From Bombyx mori (Eukaryota > Arthropoda > Insecta > Lepidoptera > Bombycidae), in the NCBI RefSeq assembly GCF_030269925.1, contig NC_085109.1:1550001-1614000 (forward strand): DNA of 64,000 bases, in the 5' to 3' direction. Positions 12,497-24,182 of this stretch are shown piece by piece (position 1 is the stretch's first letter; each line of letters starts with the position of its first letter). Made by a program: the position numbers and the translations under genes. The notes under the pieces were generated by a model. That model had not been told where the DNA came from. It made no database searches and worked only from the letters and a program-made list of their open reading frames with translations.

Positions 12497-12736
12497 ATAC
12501 AATATCGTCTGCAAAAGCCGAGTGACACGAATGTATTATTATGTGATGTATTGTTAAAGCTTTAAGAATAACTGTTATTTATTATTTATAAATAATAATT
12601 ACAAGTCCACGCGTGGGTGACAGTGACCTTCAGTAGCCACTTAGTGTCAACTGACCTCGGTTGGGCGCTAGCAGCAAATGAAAAGTTTTGTTTATAATCT
12701 CCACATGTCCACCCAAAGTTATTTAGTTATATTGTG

Positions 12737-12863
12737 TAAGCTGGGTGAATGAACTTATGGCCTGGCTGGTATCAAGTGATAACCAGACATATGGCCTGTT
12801 TGGTATCAAGTGATTAATAGAATCCATAGTCGTCAAAGTAAATGCTGCCACCTACGTTAGGAA
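12737..12863 (-). mobile_element. Very degraded Bm1-like fragment
   Basis: Contains two partial copies of the 'gg(c)ctgg-tatcaagtgat-a-cag' part of a Bm1 tail in tandem. It is recognisable only in relation to its neighbours. Confidence 0.4.
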
Positions 12864-12867
12864 TAAA

Positions 12868-13346
12868 ATATGCTTAGATGGGTGGACGAGCTCACGACCA
12901 ATCTGTTGTTAAGTGGTTAAATAAAACTACAACGTAAATGCTGCCACCCACCTTGGGACAAGAGTTCTAAAGGTCTTTCAGTTCTAACAGTACGACGGCT
13001 GCCCCACCCTTCGAACCGAAACGCATTACTGCTTCACTGCAGAAAAAAGGAGGGTGGTGGTACCCAAGAGTTTTCGGTCACCGTACTCGCCGAACCCGTC
13101 GCTTGCGACGAAGGGCTCAACGAGTAAATTAACCCATAGACACAGCCCACTGAGTTTCTCGCCGGATCTTCTCAGTAGGTCGCGTTTCCGATCCGGTGGT
13201 AGATTCTGCGAAGCACTGCTCTTGCTAGGGCCGGTTTGAACCCCGAAAGCTCACCTACATGTCAAGGCGAACCTGAAATAGCCTCTCAAGGCTATCAGCA
13301 TAGGTAGGAAAAAAAAAAGAATCACAAGACTCCTACCACCAGTAAA
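12868..13346 (-). mobile_element. Bm1 SINE split by a LINE tail
   Basis: The left part (12868 to about 13062) runs from the Bm1 tail into GGTGGTGGTACCC. The right part (about 13321-13346) resumes with TCACAAGACTCCTACCACCA. The two parts are colinear with intact Bm1, so the LINE fragment between them (13063-13318) came later. Confidence 0.8.
13063..13318 (+). mobile_element. LINE 3'UTR tail nested in Bm1
   Basis: 5'-truncated copy with the CCCACTGAG / CTCAGTAGG hairpin arms, the CCGGATC / GATCCGG pair, a 'gagctcacctacatg' segment and a poly-A end. It is the same family as 2571-2778, but starts further upstream. Confidence 0.8.
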
Positions 13347-13903
13347 GTACTGTATTGTATAACGCCTATTCCGACTTTCAAAGCGGAATGTTTCGCGGTA
13401 GAAGCATCCTAAACTAATTGTATAAAACACAAAACAAAATCCAATCCAACAATTTTGGAACCCAAAACATTAATAGCTGTCATAAAATTACCAAACTGGT
13501 TACAATAAACATTAAGATTGTGATAGAAATTTAATATTTCTAAATAGCAAAAATATTAGATAAACTCTTTCTATATAAAAATAAAAATACCGAAAGGTGA
13601 CTTAACGAATAAATCCAATTAAATTGTTGATACCCTACAAACGGAAAAAAACCCTGAAGTTTCAACATATTTTACGCTACATCCTATTTCTATTTATCAA
13701 GGAACCATGAAGTACTTGCACCAGGGATGACGCCTCATCTAAGCAATTTTTTGTTAAAACATCACAGAATACAATATCATAATACCGCAATTAATTATCT
13801 AGAGCAAAATCACTAGAAAAATAACAGGAGGAAAGAGGCAGCAGTTTTAGTTAAAACCTTTAAGAATAGGTTTGGTTGCACTTACAGCTACCACGCTCTT
13901 CAT
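13347..13903. other. No gene recognised
   Basis: AT-rich sequence without repeat or coding signals. Confidence 0.45.
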
Positions 13904-14049
13904 TGTGCTTAGTGCGTGTTTTTTAACTTTTCGATCACGTAAAAGTTAAAGTTTCGGTTCGTTTGCCGCTAGGGGCGCTGTTCAAACTCCATACAAATTT
14001 AAGTCAACTTTAACGCGATCGAGGAGTTAAAAAACTCGCACTAAGCACA
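13904..14049. mobile_element. 146-bp MITE with long terminal inverted repeats
   Basis: The left end TGTGCTTAGTGCGTGTTTTT and the inverted right end (reading TGTGCTTAGTGCGAGTTTTT on the minus strand) pair over about 50 bp with a few mismatches. The centre is short and contains GCCGCTAGGGGCGCTG. No ORF. The ends suggest a Tc1/mariner-type MITE with a TA target inside the terminal TTAGTGC/GCACTAA, but the exact border is ambiguous. I recall similar elements as common in Lepidoptera. Confidence 0.75.
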
Positions 14050-14120
14050 CAGACCGGCAGTTTCGAAAGTTACCGTAATGACTTCATGAAGCTCTCGTTA
14101 AAAAAATAGTAGCTTCTTTT

Positions 14121-14272
14121 GTTTTTATTGCCCTTTTAGGCAGACAAGCATACGGTCCACCTCATAGTGAGTGGTTACCGTCGCCCGTGGACTTCAGCAA
14201 TGCCAGGGGCAGAGCCAAGCCGCTGCCTACCCTTAAGTCTCCACAAGCCTCGTTTGAAGGAGGACATGTCAT
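14121..14272 (-). mobile_element. CR1-like LINE 3' end
   Basis: The minus strand gives the end of a CR1-type LINE: the 'KRG..' coding end, a 3'UTR of about 100 bp with GTAACCACTCACTATGAGGT, and a GGGCAATAAAAAC terminus. It matches 47405-47805 and 59285-59552. Only about 150 bp remain. Confidence 0.75.
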
Positions 14273-16030
14273 AGTGTAGTATTGTTTCGATCGAGACATG
14301 CAAGTTCACAAGTATTACGATAAAAACAAAAACAGCACTCGCACGCGCGCCGTTCGTTTATTATCGCCGGGACTGTTTACTGACGACTGTGATACTGGGG
14401 TCTGTGCGCAGGCGCCACACAGACGCCTGCGCAATGGATTATTCATTAACTCACGGGTTCCATAAAAGAAATCTAATTCGTCCGGGTAACACAGCCTCGT
14501 TGTCAAATATACAACAATGCTTTGTAAAAATCTTTCGCTCGAGACAATTTAAATGATAGAAAAGGGGTTTTTTCTTTAATTACGTCAGCTTTTATACTTA
14601 TTTCATTGTAATAATTAAGTAAATTACCATAGACCCTTGTCAAAACATAAAAAAAGGTAAATTTTAAGTTATCTGGCTCAAAACGAACGATCTCTTGATT
14701 CAGAGGCGCTCTCCAGAAACCGAGACATAAAAATACCATTTCCATTCTAGTCCAAAACTACGATTAAACAATGAAGTCTAAGAGCTGAGCATTTCAATAG
14801 AAACAGTCATTAAAAACCGTTAATAAATACTAACGCGTCCGAGAAGAAGGCAAGTAACAAAAAAAAATCAGCTAACTTTAACGTTCATGGAATAAAAACT
14901 GGTCATTTAAAAAACTTGCCGAGCGCACAGGACCGCTGGCGCCGGTCATTTCGTTCTACGGAACACGTGAAATATTATCATATTTCACCTCGACACTTGA
15001 CTCTTGACTTTTATTGTGTATACGAAAAAGCAAAACGAATCACGCATAATTCATTGCTTAATGAAAATAGCTTTAAAACGTTTAAGCGCTTAAAGATCAA
15101 TGACCATAATAATGTCTTAATGTTTACGACGAAGTGAAAATTATGTTTAAGTGTACGACACGTTGAACTCCACAATGTGCGTATGGCTGTTTGATGTATT
15201 TATTTATTTATTAATTACACTTCATGCAAAATTTACATTGGCGGACTTAATGCCGAAGGCATTCTCTACCAGTCAACCATGTTAGAAATATTATTTATTC
15301 TATTCATTCCATTATAAGTATAAATTGGCTGTATGAGCTAAAAGGCATGAGCCTTACATAGTGTCAAATTTATTGAGAATAGCTGTCACTGGCTGTAAAT
15401 TTTTTTTTCTATCACTTCCTTCGCCGTGGTTTTGTGGCTCGGTGTGTGAGTTTTTTCTAATCTTTAATTATATTGATAATCAGAATAAATGTAAAGCATT
15501 TTCGCATTGGTTTATAAATAAATTGTCATTAAATATTATGGCGTGTTAGTTTTCTTGTAACGGTCTGCACACTCGCCCGTTCCCGAACAAACTGCCAGCT
15601 CATAGGTACGCTATACCTATTTTAACAAACCAAAGGTAGTGCAGAGTAGATAGTGGTAGGTGCAATGAAATTTATATTAAGTTACAAAGAGTATACACAT
15701 ACATACATACATACATGTAAAACATTTAAAACAAGATGCAAACATAAATCACTATAATTAAAACGCGAAAGGCTTAACTAGTCATACATGGTGGTCGATA
15801 AGCGATGGTTACTTAAATCGGAATCATGCATGCGTGCTCATTCTTGAGGCACGACTCGATGTGGAGACAGTCGGTTAGAGAAAAAATCTCCAGCTGCCTA
15901 ATAAGGAGCTAGGTACGTGCTTGGACACTACCGTTCGCGATTATCTCACGGTCCACCGAACGGGGTCACGTGAGAACCGAATACCAACTTCTGTACATAA
16001 CGACTAGCCTTTAAGTATCAAGATTTTTTT
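14273..16030. other. No gene recognised; possible old LINE tail near 15190-15290
   Basis: Mostly AT-rich unique-looking DNA. Around 15190-15290, a TATT repeat followed by TGGCGGACTTAATGCCGAAG resembles a 3' end often seen in lepidopteran LINEs (inverted). A CATA microsatellite lies at about 15694-15715. Confidence 0.4.
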
Positions 16031-16273
16031 ACTGGTGGTAGGACCTCTTGTGAGTCCGCACGGATAGGTAACACCACTACCCTGCCTATTTCTGCCGTGA
16101 AGCAGTAATGCGTTTCGGTTTGAAGGGCGGGGCAGCCGTTGTAACTAAACTGGAGACCTTAGAACTTCGCAAGGTGGGTGGCGCATTTACGTTGTAGATG
16201 TCAATGGGCTCCAGTAACCACTTAACACCAGGTGGGCTGTGAGCTCGTCCACCCATCTAAGCAATAAAAAAAA
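16031..16273 (+). mobile_element. Bm1 SINE, 5'-truncated
   Basis: Runs from ACTGGTGGTAGGACCTCTTG to AGCAATAAAAAAAA. The tRNA-like head is missing; truncation at this ACTGGTGG point recurs in several copies. Confidence 0.9.
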
Positions 16274-16762
16274 CCGTAGTTAATTAATTCTCCGATTTAC
16301 ACGAACGTTTTTACCTGTCTCAGAGGAAAAAGGGGTATGGCTATACATGTTGCGATTAAGGTAGGACGCGTTTACTTATTTAGCATAAGCTTTTTTGCAT
16401 ATGTTGTATCTGTAATTAGATGCCTTTTCCCTCCAATTAACATGTTTTAAAAACGAGAAGCATTCTGCGATGGGTCTGAAGATGGTTTGATCAGAAAAAA
16501 AGCTGTTTTATCACACGTTTGTTTGGTAAAGTCTTCGAAACGTCAGGAATTGTCAAACTTAAATCCGTTACTTCAAATATAAAACTTAATACTTTTCGAA
16601 TTAGCAACATTTGATTCTTTAATAAAGAGATAATTATTCGCGAAAATAGTCTTTAGCGAATTTAGTATATTGAACCTTTAGAATTAAAGTGACTTAACTA
16701 AAAAAAAACAATGAGTTTTAAACTTTGAACGACTAAGCATGTATTCCATCAGTTTATAAAAC

Positions 16763-16969
16763 ACTAGCGACCCGCCCTCGCTTCGCTTCGGAAACATTAA
16801 AACACACATGAAACCAAAAAAAAAAAAAGTAGCCTATGTTCATCAGGGACAATGTCGGCTTCTAATGGAAAAAGAATTTTTCAAATCGATCCAGTAGTTT
16901 CGGAGCCTATTCGAAACAAACAAACAAACAAACAAACAAATCTTTCCTCTTTATAATATTAGTATAGAT
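16763..16969 (+). mobile_element. Short retroposon with CAAA microsatellite end
   Basis: Starts CTAGCGACCCGCCCTCGCTT. It has a conserved 'tcgatccagtagtttcggag' segment, then (CAAA)n at 16917-16940, and ends TTATAATATTAGTATAGAT. The start motif is shared with 43387-43560 and 54268-54494. Non-coding. Confidence 0.65.
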
Positions 16970-17350
16970 TTCGTTTTTATATTAAAAATGAAATTTAACT
17001 TTTAGTTGACAAAGTACACTTTCCGTCACTTTTAAATCAAGCGCATAGGTACCTTAAGCTTTAAGGCTCAAAGTATTAACATCAAAACTGAAAAATTACA
17101 ATTATTCAATTACATTTTTGATGTTTACAAAAAAACACGAGTTTTTGATTAAGGCACTTCAATTATAAAGGTGCTATATATTTACAACACAATTAATGTT
17201 ATCCTACTTTAAAGGATAATAGGATAATATTTACTACTAATTTCTTATTTGCCTTATGACAGGTTGGCTATAACAAAAAATTCACAATCAATATGAGATC
17301 AGTACCACTCCCAGATTTATTAATTTTTAATAGACTCAATAATTAATTTT

Positions 17351-17595
17351 ACTGGTGGTAGGACCTCTTGTGAGTCCGCACAGGTAGGTACCACCACCCC
17401 GCCTATTTCTGCCGTGAAGCAGTAATGCGTTTCGGTTTGAAGGGTGGGGTAACCGTTGTAACTATACTGAGACCTTACAACTTATATCTCAAGGTGGGTG
17501 GCTCATTTACGTGGTAGATGTCTATGGGCTCCAGTAACCACTTCACACCAGATGGTCTGTGAGATCGTCCACCCATCTAAACAGAAAAAAAAAAA
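17351..17595 (+). mobile_element. Bm1 SINE, 5'-truncated
   Basis: Same start point (ACTGGTGGTAGGACC) as the copies at 7950, 16031 and 53707, and an A-rich end. A few substitutions only. Confidence 0.9.
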
Positions 17596-17811
17596 TTAAC
17601 ATTTTTTAAATATTATAACTAGAATTCCCGATAAAACTATTTACTTAATGCGTCTTAAGCACTTGTCCGGTGAATGCTATGAAGCTTGACGTATCTATGT
17701 GAAAATGTCCGACGACAAGAAACCGAGACCGTCCAGCGATGCGAGAAAGAAAAACAAACTAAGCACGTTGATTAAACAAAGGAAATGATTCATTAATGCA
17801 TTAAATGGTCT

Positions 17812-18149
17812 TTGAAAAATTCATATTATGCAGGTAGGTACATGATGTTCATTGCCGTGATTAGTACACGCAATTGTGATACTTGTAACCTTAATAGAAC
17901 TACCCTAATGACTGTTTTCAGACATCGTTCCGGGCACATCCCACTCAATAAATTTGCTTATTTAACGGGGAAGGCTCCTGATCCCAAGTGTTCAGTTCGT
18001 GATGTAGTGGAAGATGCTTTTCACATTATGATGGAGTGTGCGCGGAATGATGATTTGAGACAACAATTCTTTGCTTTTGCTTATACAGATTTTCGACAAG
18101 TTGTAAATTACGTATTAGCCTTTCCGGAATCCGAAATGGCTAAGTCACT
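17812..18149 (+). mobile_element. LINE reverse transcriptase C-terminal fragment
   Basis: The + frame encodes RHRSGHIPLNKFAYLTGKAP, then a zinc-knuckle-like stretch in which Cys and His residues precede ECARNDDLR. This is typical of the C-terminal domain of I/LOA- or Jockey-related LINE polyproteins. In intact relatives the stretch has CxxC; here the second Cys appears replaced (CSVRDVVED), so it is decayed. A Bm1 cuts it at 18150. Confidence 0.6.
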
Positions 18150-18510
18150 TAATTTTTTTTTATTTATTTTTTTATTGCTTACATGGATGGACGAGCTCAC
18201 AGCCCACCTGATGTTAAGTGGTTACTGGAGCCCATGGACATCTACAACGTAAATGCGCCACCCACCTGGAGATATAAGTTCTAAGATCTCAAGTATAGTT
18301 ACAACGGCTACCCTTTAAACCCAAACGCATAACTGCTTTACGGCAGAAATAGGAATGGTGGTAATACCTACCCGTGCGGACTCACAAGAGGTCCTACCAC
18401 AAATAATTACACACCCAAATTTTAATTTTGTTGATTTCGCTTTTTATTGCACAACGTTATTCTTCATCGTGGAAAACGTTCGTGAACATGTACATATTAT
18501 TTGTTAAATA
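18150..18510 (-). mobile_element. Bm1 SINE, partial head, diverged
   Basis: Minus-strand copy from a T-rich tract through the body and the inter-region 'ttattgcacaacgttattc', up to part of the sequence before the tRNA-like boxes. The B box itself is lost. It disrupts the LINE fragment to its left. Confidence 0.8.
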
Positions 18511-18623
18511 CGACAAATTATATTGCGTTCAGGCTCATAAGGCATGACAACGACATCGAATGATAGCCACGTTACAAAAGACTATCTAGATTAGACTAAG
18601 AGTAGTAATCTCTATTCTATACA

Positions 18624-18873
18624 TCTATACTAATATATAAATCTAAAGTGGTTTTTACGGATGTTCCGTTATAACTACTGAACCATGCATCCGATTGACT
18701 TGAAACTTAGTATCCATGTAGACAATACATGTACTTAATGCATAGGCTAATATTTATAAGAGCGTTGGACTCCCTACACCAGTTGCTGGGACGTTAATGA
18801 TGACAATCTTTGTGGGGGTGAGAAATAATAATGTTATTTTAAATACCCAGCGAAGCGGACGGGTACAGCTAGT
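18624..18873 (-). mobile_element. Short retroposon, second copy
   Basis: Reverse-orientation copy of 8602-8852. On the minus strand it begins ACTAGCTGTACCCGTCCGCT and ends 'tagatttatatattagtata'. It shares the 'catgcatccgattgacttga' segment (as read here on +). Confidence 0.65.
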
Positions 18874-19130
18874 ATTATCACAATGGTTGTACAACCATTC
18901 GAATTAGGAATTCGGTAGTTACTCGTCCAGAATGCTGAATATCAAGATGGAGCGAGCCGTAAACGAAAAGAGAAACCGGTTGGTTATTGATGGCGGGCCG
19001 CGATAGGGGGCGAGGCGCCTGCCCGCCGACCAACGCCGCCAGAATAATTGGACTCCACGGGACTTCACACTATTCACCCCGGAACGTTCGATACGGATAC
19101 GCTCGGTCCTTATCGACAAGAAGTACCAAA

Positions 19131-19428
19131 TCTATATATATATATAAATGAATTGCTGTTCGTTAGTCTCGCTAAAACTCGAGAACGGCTGGGCCGATTT
19201 GGCTAATTTTGGTCTTGAATTATTTGTGGAAGTCCAGAAAAAGTTTAAAAGGTAGATAAATATGAAAATGCTCGGGTTTAAATAGAAATAAAAATTTTGT
19301 TTTCCCTTTAATATTGTGTCCCCCGTCGGACGGATTCCTATTCTTTGTTTTAAGTTTATTTTATACAAAAGTTTAGGTCTTTTATTTATTGATTTAAGCA
19401 CTACGAAGTATGCCGGGTCAGCTAGTTT
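19131..19428 (-). mobile_element. Degenerate retroposon ('ACTAGCTGACCCGGCATACT' type)
   Basis: The minus strand starts ACTAGCTGACCCGGCATACT and ends at a TA-rich tract by way of a 'ggctgggccgatttggctaa' segment (+ strand reading). Organisation and ends resemble the other short retroposons in the window, but it is a distinct family. Confidence 0.5.
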
Positions 19429-20424
19429 TAAATAGATTTGATATATTTATTCTTTTTGTTTTGAGGTATCATTGTTTTGATAAGTTATTACAAACGATGA
19501 ACGTTTAACTATTGTAACGTAGACAATTGAAAAACCAGCCTGGCTTGAAGAAAAAATCAATCCTTCAAACACTGCTTCCTTTTGCACAAACAGGAAGAAT
19601 TACCAACCTCCAAATTGCTTAAAATCCTAGTACGCAACACATAAATCTTCAACATGCGTACGGAAGGCTTGTAAACCACAGTTCAGTACGGTATTTGTCG
19701 TCAATTATTTTGAAAGGCTTATATAATATGTATGTAGGCCCTTTTGATTTGTTCTTTTTGAATTTAAGACAAAACCCAAAATGGAAATTAGTTCAGCAAG
19801 TTGACTATTAGTATCAAAAATTATAATTATATAATATATCTAATAGCATCGTCATTTTTATATAATACCATCGGTATTAACTTCTAGGATTTTTAGTGAA
19901 TATGAAGGCGAATTTCCACGTCGGTATTTCATTGCATGACTTACTCAAAATAAAACTTTACTAATTGAAAACTCTTTTGTTTGTAAAATATTTATATTAC
20001 ATGACAAATAATACACGACTCCTTTATTAATAAATAACAAATCAAAATAATTTAACATAGATTAACTCACACAGTAGAACAAATCTTACAATGCGCTTGA
20101 AGAAGCCACAGTTCCCAAGATACTGGCTACGTTACCTCGCTGGACAGCCAGACTCCTCTCTGTGCTAAGTACCAGCCAGCCTTAGCATCACGTGTAACCT
20201 CTTTCAAGCGTTTGAAAAGCATTTCTGATAAAAAAAAATTGACAAATTGTTTTCGACCTTCGCTTCTTATAATCAATTGCACATACACCAAGGTGGAGTC
20301 TAAGTTGCTGTTGTTTTAGTCTGTTTTTTCTCACATCAACCCCTGTATTAGGGAATAGTAGGGCATGTCTTGAATTACCAAAGCAGTTTAAAGTTGGGTT
20401 AGAACTATCTGGTAGCAGGGCGAA
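19429..20424. other. No gene recognised
   Basis: AT-rich sequence without interpretable signals. Confidence 0.45.
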
Positions 20425-20605
20425 TTAAAGGTCCGGGCCCAGGTAGATCTCATCCGAGATATGTCTACTGCGAGGCAATCATGCATTGCGGTTTGAATGT
20501 GGAACAGCAGTTATAGCAAAATTTACATTATGATATCCAAGAGTTCTGGTAAACAAAATCATACCAGGCGAGCCCGTTCACCCGTCTGAGGACTAAAAGC
20601 AAAAG
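20425..20605 (+). mobile_element. Highly degraded Bm1-like fragment
   Basis: The order of segments follows Bm1: a GGTAG..., 'attgcggtttgaatgtgga' and 'cccgttcacccgtctgagga' series. Roughly every third base differs. Confidence 0.45.
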
Positions 20606-20636
20606 ATAAAAGGTAAGGCGATATACACTTGATCGC

Positions 20637-20831
20637 GTTTTTTTTCCTACCTATTGGCTGGTAGCCTAAGAGGCTATTCCAACTATGCCTGGACGGGTAG
20701 GTGAGTTCACGGGGCTCAAACCTGACGACGTTGCTAACACGAACCCTAGCAAGAGTAGTGCTTCGCAGAATCTACAACCGGATCGGAATCGCGACCCACT
20801 GAGAAGATTCGGCGAGAAACTCAGTGGGCTA
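20637..20831 (-). mobile_element. LINE 3'UTR tail
   Basis: Minus-strand copy: poly-T at 20637, then the family segments in reverse, including CCCACTGAG / CTCAGTGGG arms and GATCCGG. One loop change (CCGAATC for CCGGATC) weakens the second pairing discussed in the findings. Confidence 0.8.
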
Positions 20832-20910
20832 CTTGGTCACGTATTTAAATAGGTATAGTAAGAACGAAAAGATGCCATTCATGTACTGGTAGTGAACCGA
20901 AGATATCTAA

Positions 20911-21154
20911 TTTTTTTTATTGCTTAGTTAGGTGGACGAACTCACAGCTCACCTGGTCTTAAGTGGTTACCGGAGCCCATAGACATCTAAAACGTAAATG
21001 AGCCACCCACCTTGAGATATAAGTTCTAAGGTCTCAGTATAGTTACAACGGCTGCCCCACCCTTCAAACCGAAACGTATTACTGTTTCGCGGCAGAAATA
21101 GGCGGGGTGGTGGTACCTACCCGTGCGGACTCACAAGAGGTCCTACCACCAGTA
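20911..21154 (-). mobile_element. Bm1 SINE, 5'-truncated
   Basis: Poly-T start, Bm1 body, end at CCTACCACCAGTAATAAAA. Low divergence from other young copies. Confidence 0.9.
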
Positions 21155-22689
21155 ATAAAATAAAATAAAATTATCAATACGTTATCATAAATCATATAGA
21201 ATTTTCGTGTAACTCGCTCAAAGTTCATTCACCCATCTAGACGTCGCGGAATCCGACAAGCGTCCGTGTATTTCGAGTCCACACACAAACGGATGCTTCT
21301 ATGCTTCCTCGCCGCGAAATCCACAAATATATAAATAAACGTATTCGTACTAACGCGAACGTAATCTTTTTAATCTGGTTCAAATTTTATCCAGTCTGCT
21401 TGTAATTTTACAGTACAAAAGTTAGAAGTCCATAAGAATGCGAACAGTGTTAGTGCTGAACGCCCAATAGTGTTAAAACATACATAGATAAATATTTATT
21501 AATAAAAAGAACGTCCTGCACACACGTGGTAGTAGTGAATCCTTCAAAAGTATTCTATCAAATTCTTCATCCTATAGACGTATACGTTGATCGTCTTTTA
21601 GTGTCGCTTTTTCGTTTCATCCAGTTACAAACCACAAGGATGCTAAATAATTTTTCACTTTTAACAAATTTCGAATGTGTAAATAATAATTTTGAATGTA
21701 CCCGCATATTGCAGGAAAGTGTAAACCTTGCGATCGCACCAGTACACGGCGACGCAACAATGTTACAGTTTCATATTTTCTACGAAACATGCGTATGAAA
21801 TAGGATTAATATCTTCCATGTAAATATTAATCTGACTTTTGACAGCTTAAGGGTGAGTTCGCCATGTTATATTAGCACAGATTTCCTGTGTAATTGAATA
21901 ATAGGAAGACTTCTATATTCTCTTTTGTGGAATCTATTCTATTTCTATTAGATTGTTTTTCGCATATGGATTGGGTTGTTGCTGAAGAATGACATACTCT
22001 TCCCGCAGAAAAGCTCTGACGTAACATACAATTGTTTATAACGTGACGTGAATAAGGTGATTTTTTTACTAATGGACGCAAATGTAGCTCTGATCACCTC
22101 ACAACGACCTCAATACAAAAGGCAGAACTGTCTCAAAATAATTAATCCTTGTTTTGAAGAGCGATATTTTAAATTAATTATTACGCATTTTAGTTTAATT
22201 TATTGCCTCATCAGTTGTAATTTTGTGTGTGGGAGTGAGATATGTGAGGGCAAGAAGGAACCCAACACTCGCTTAATTAAAAGGATTTTGTTAGCCGTCA
22301 CCCCGAGATAAGATTCGGCTCTTATGTCACCGCCCGAAGCTGCTCCTTAACGATCAAATGCCCTTATTAAATGGATCACATAATTTCCCGTTTTTATCTG
22401 TTGCTGCAACCGGCCGATGTATCGAGAGAAAACGTTTAACATTATAATTATTAAAATTTTGAATAGGGACTATCTTAAATAGCCAAATAAAGTAGTTGGC
22501 ACGATTAAGTCGTTTTTTAACCGATTTAAAATTAAAAAAACGAAAAGATCCTCTATTAAGATCTATGATATTTTAATCTTTAATTCGCTGATATGTTTTC
22601 TTTAGAGTGTTAATATGCCCAGAAAAGTTCAGGGCTCATCTTATTTTAATTTCCTACCGTCTTCTAAAACCATAAATTGTATTAGTTAT
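21155..22689. other. No gene recognised
   Basis: Small open frames only; no motif or repeat recognised. Confidence 0.45.
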
Positions 22690-22785
22690 CGTACCAAAAG
22701 CTATGATTGCTTGACGGCAGAAATAGACCAAAAGTGGTAGCAACCCTTGCGAGTTTATAGCACGATCTACCACCACAAATAATCC
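22690..22785 (-). mobile_element. Degraded Bm1 fragment
   Basis: 'GCTTGACGGCAGAAATAGAC' and 'CTACCACCACAAATAAT' correspond to the middle and start of Bm1 on the minus strand. Heavily diverged. Confidence 0.5.
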
Positions 22786-23181
22786 TGTCAAGTAAAACTG
22801 TTTTCAGTAACAAGTAATTTAAACGAAATTAAGAAAATATAAACCGATGCGAGAAAGCTGTCAATTTATAAAATTGGTCTTACTGAGTGAATAGATTAAA
22901 ACCTCTCACAATTTGTAGATATTAAACAGTTATTGGGATGTGAGAGATTTGAAGGCAACCAGAGGTTGTCAAACTTTTGTCCTTTAGATCACAAAGGAGA
23001 GATACGTGGACCGACGGTCCGAATGTAGTTAGTTGTTCGAAACTTAATTACATACATCATTATCCTCAAAATGGTTTTTACGATGATACAGATTTTTGCC
23101 GCATTTCCTTTGCTTAATTACCGATACCGTTGCACACTCGACATTTCTTGTACAAATATATTTTACCATCCATCACTTTAA

Positions 23182-23205
23182 TGAATGAATGAATGAATGA
23201 ATGAT
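23182..23205 (+). repeat. GAAT tetranucleotide microsatellite
   Basis: Five to six GAAT units, followed by 'gatttattttatttcagaca'. That resembles the simple-repeat end of a minus-strand LINE tail, into which the LTR element at 23243 then inserted. Confidence 0.7.
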
Positions 23206-23242
23206 TTATTTTATTTCAGACAACAATAAGTCCATATGTGTA

Positions 23243-23605
23243 TGACGGCGTTAACAATATTTCTAATAAACATCACGTGCAACAGGCGTGACTCACACAA
23301 GCCGGGTGCGCCGGCCGTGTCGTTCCACTCGTGCAACAGAAGTGACTCATAAGCCAGCTGCGCCGGCTAGTATAAAAAGGCGGTGCGTGCCTTGCGAGAA
23401 ACATTCGTTGGACTGCGCTTGCCTGGTGCACTTACTATGTTCTTGTTACGTTGTGTGATTCAGTGACTGTTGTACGTACTGGTTAAAGTTGGACAAGTGT
23501 TAAAGTGAATTGTTACGATAACATATTGTTGATTAAATCAGGAATCAAAAAGTGACATCGTTTTACTTGGTGTTCAACAAGATAATGTCTACCCTCAAGC
23601 TTACA
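23243..23605 (+). repeat. 5' LTR (363 bp)
   Basis: Starts TGACGGCG and ends TTACA. It contains a TATA-like GTATAAAAAGG at about 23369, consistent with the RNA polymerase II promoter of an LTR. A short internal near-repeat, 'cgtgcaacaggcgtgactca' / 'cgtgcaacagaagtgactca', lies upstream of the TATA box and could be a duplicated enhancer-like element. Confidence 0.9.
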
Positions 23606-23619
23606 TCAGAAGTGAGATC
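23606..23619 (+). other. Putative primer binding site (tRNA-Leu-like)
   Basis: TCAGAAGTGAGATC directly follows the LTR. Eukaryotic tRNA-Leu ends in ...TCCCACTTCTGACA before CCA, so this matches its complement with one G/A difference and without the CCA-pairing TGG. The third LTR element in this window has the same TCAGAAGTGGGAT at its LTR border. Assignment is inference. Confidence 0.45.
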
Positions 23620-24182
23620 AGGACTCTACTCTCACTGGCGTGACGTGTTTGAACATGTTCGAAGTACAGCAAAAAAAAACATTATGCAGATCAGAATACT
23701 AGTAGTGGTACGCCACAAGAACGTGAATGCAGCATACGTAAGTCGTGTAATAACGTCTCTGTTACCTCGATGGAAGATCTGAGCCACGAAGAAATCGTCA
23801 CATCTTACGTTCTGGCTCATGTTGCCCAGTTTGACTGTCGACGTCATCACATGGCGTTTACTAACGGAAATACAACACGTAACAAGCTATTGCAAGAAAT
23901 TAAGGCAAGTGCAAATCTCAAGTGAAACTTCGATCGCAATAATGGATCTGTCATGACGAGTGGGTAGTTCCGACACGAATCGTTTTTAAGCCAATGACTA
24001 CTGCTAGAGTTATATGGCACTAGTACAGTAAACCAGGACATGAGACTGTGAATTGTCGCTGAAATTTTAGAATCTACTCGATTCAATACCAATAACACTA
24101 CACGTTCGATGACTTCGGGCTCCAGCAAGCAAGCAAACAAGAAAGCAAGCAAGTTTCCGTGGGGAAGAAAAATTGACACATC

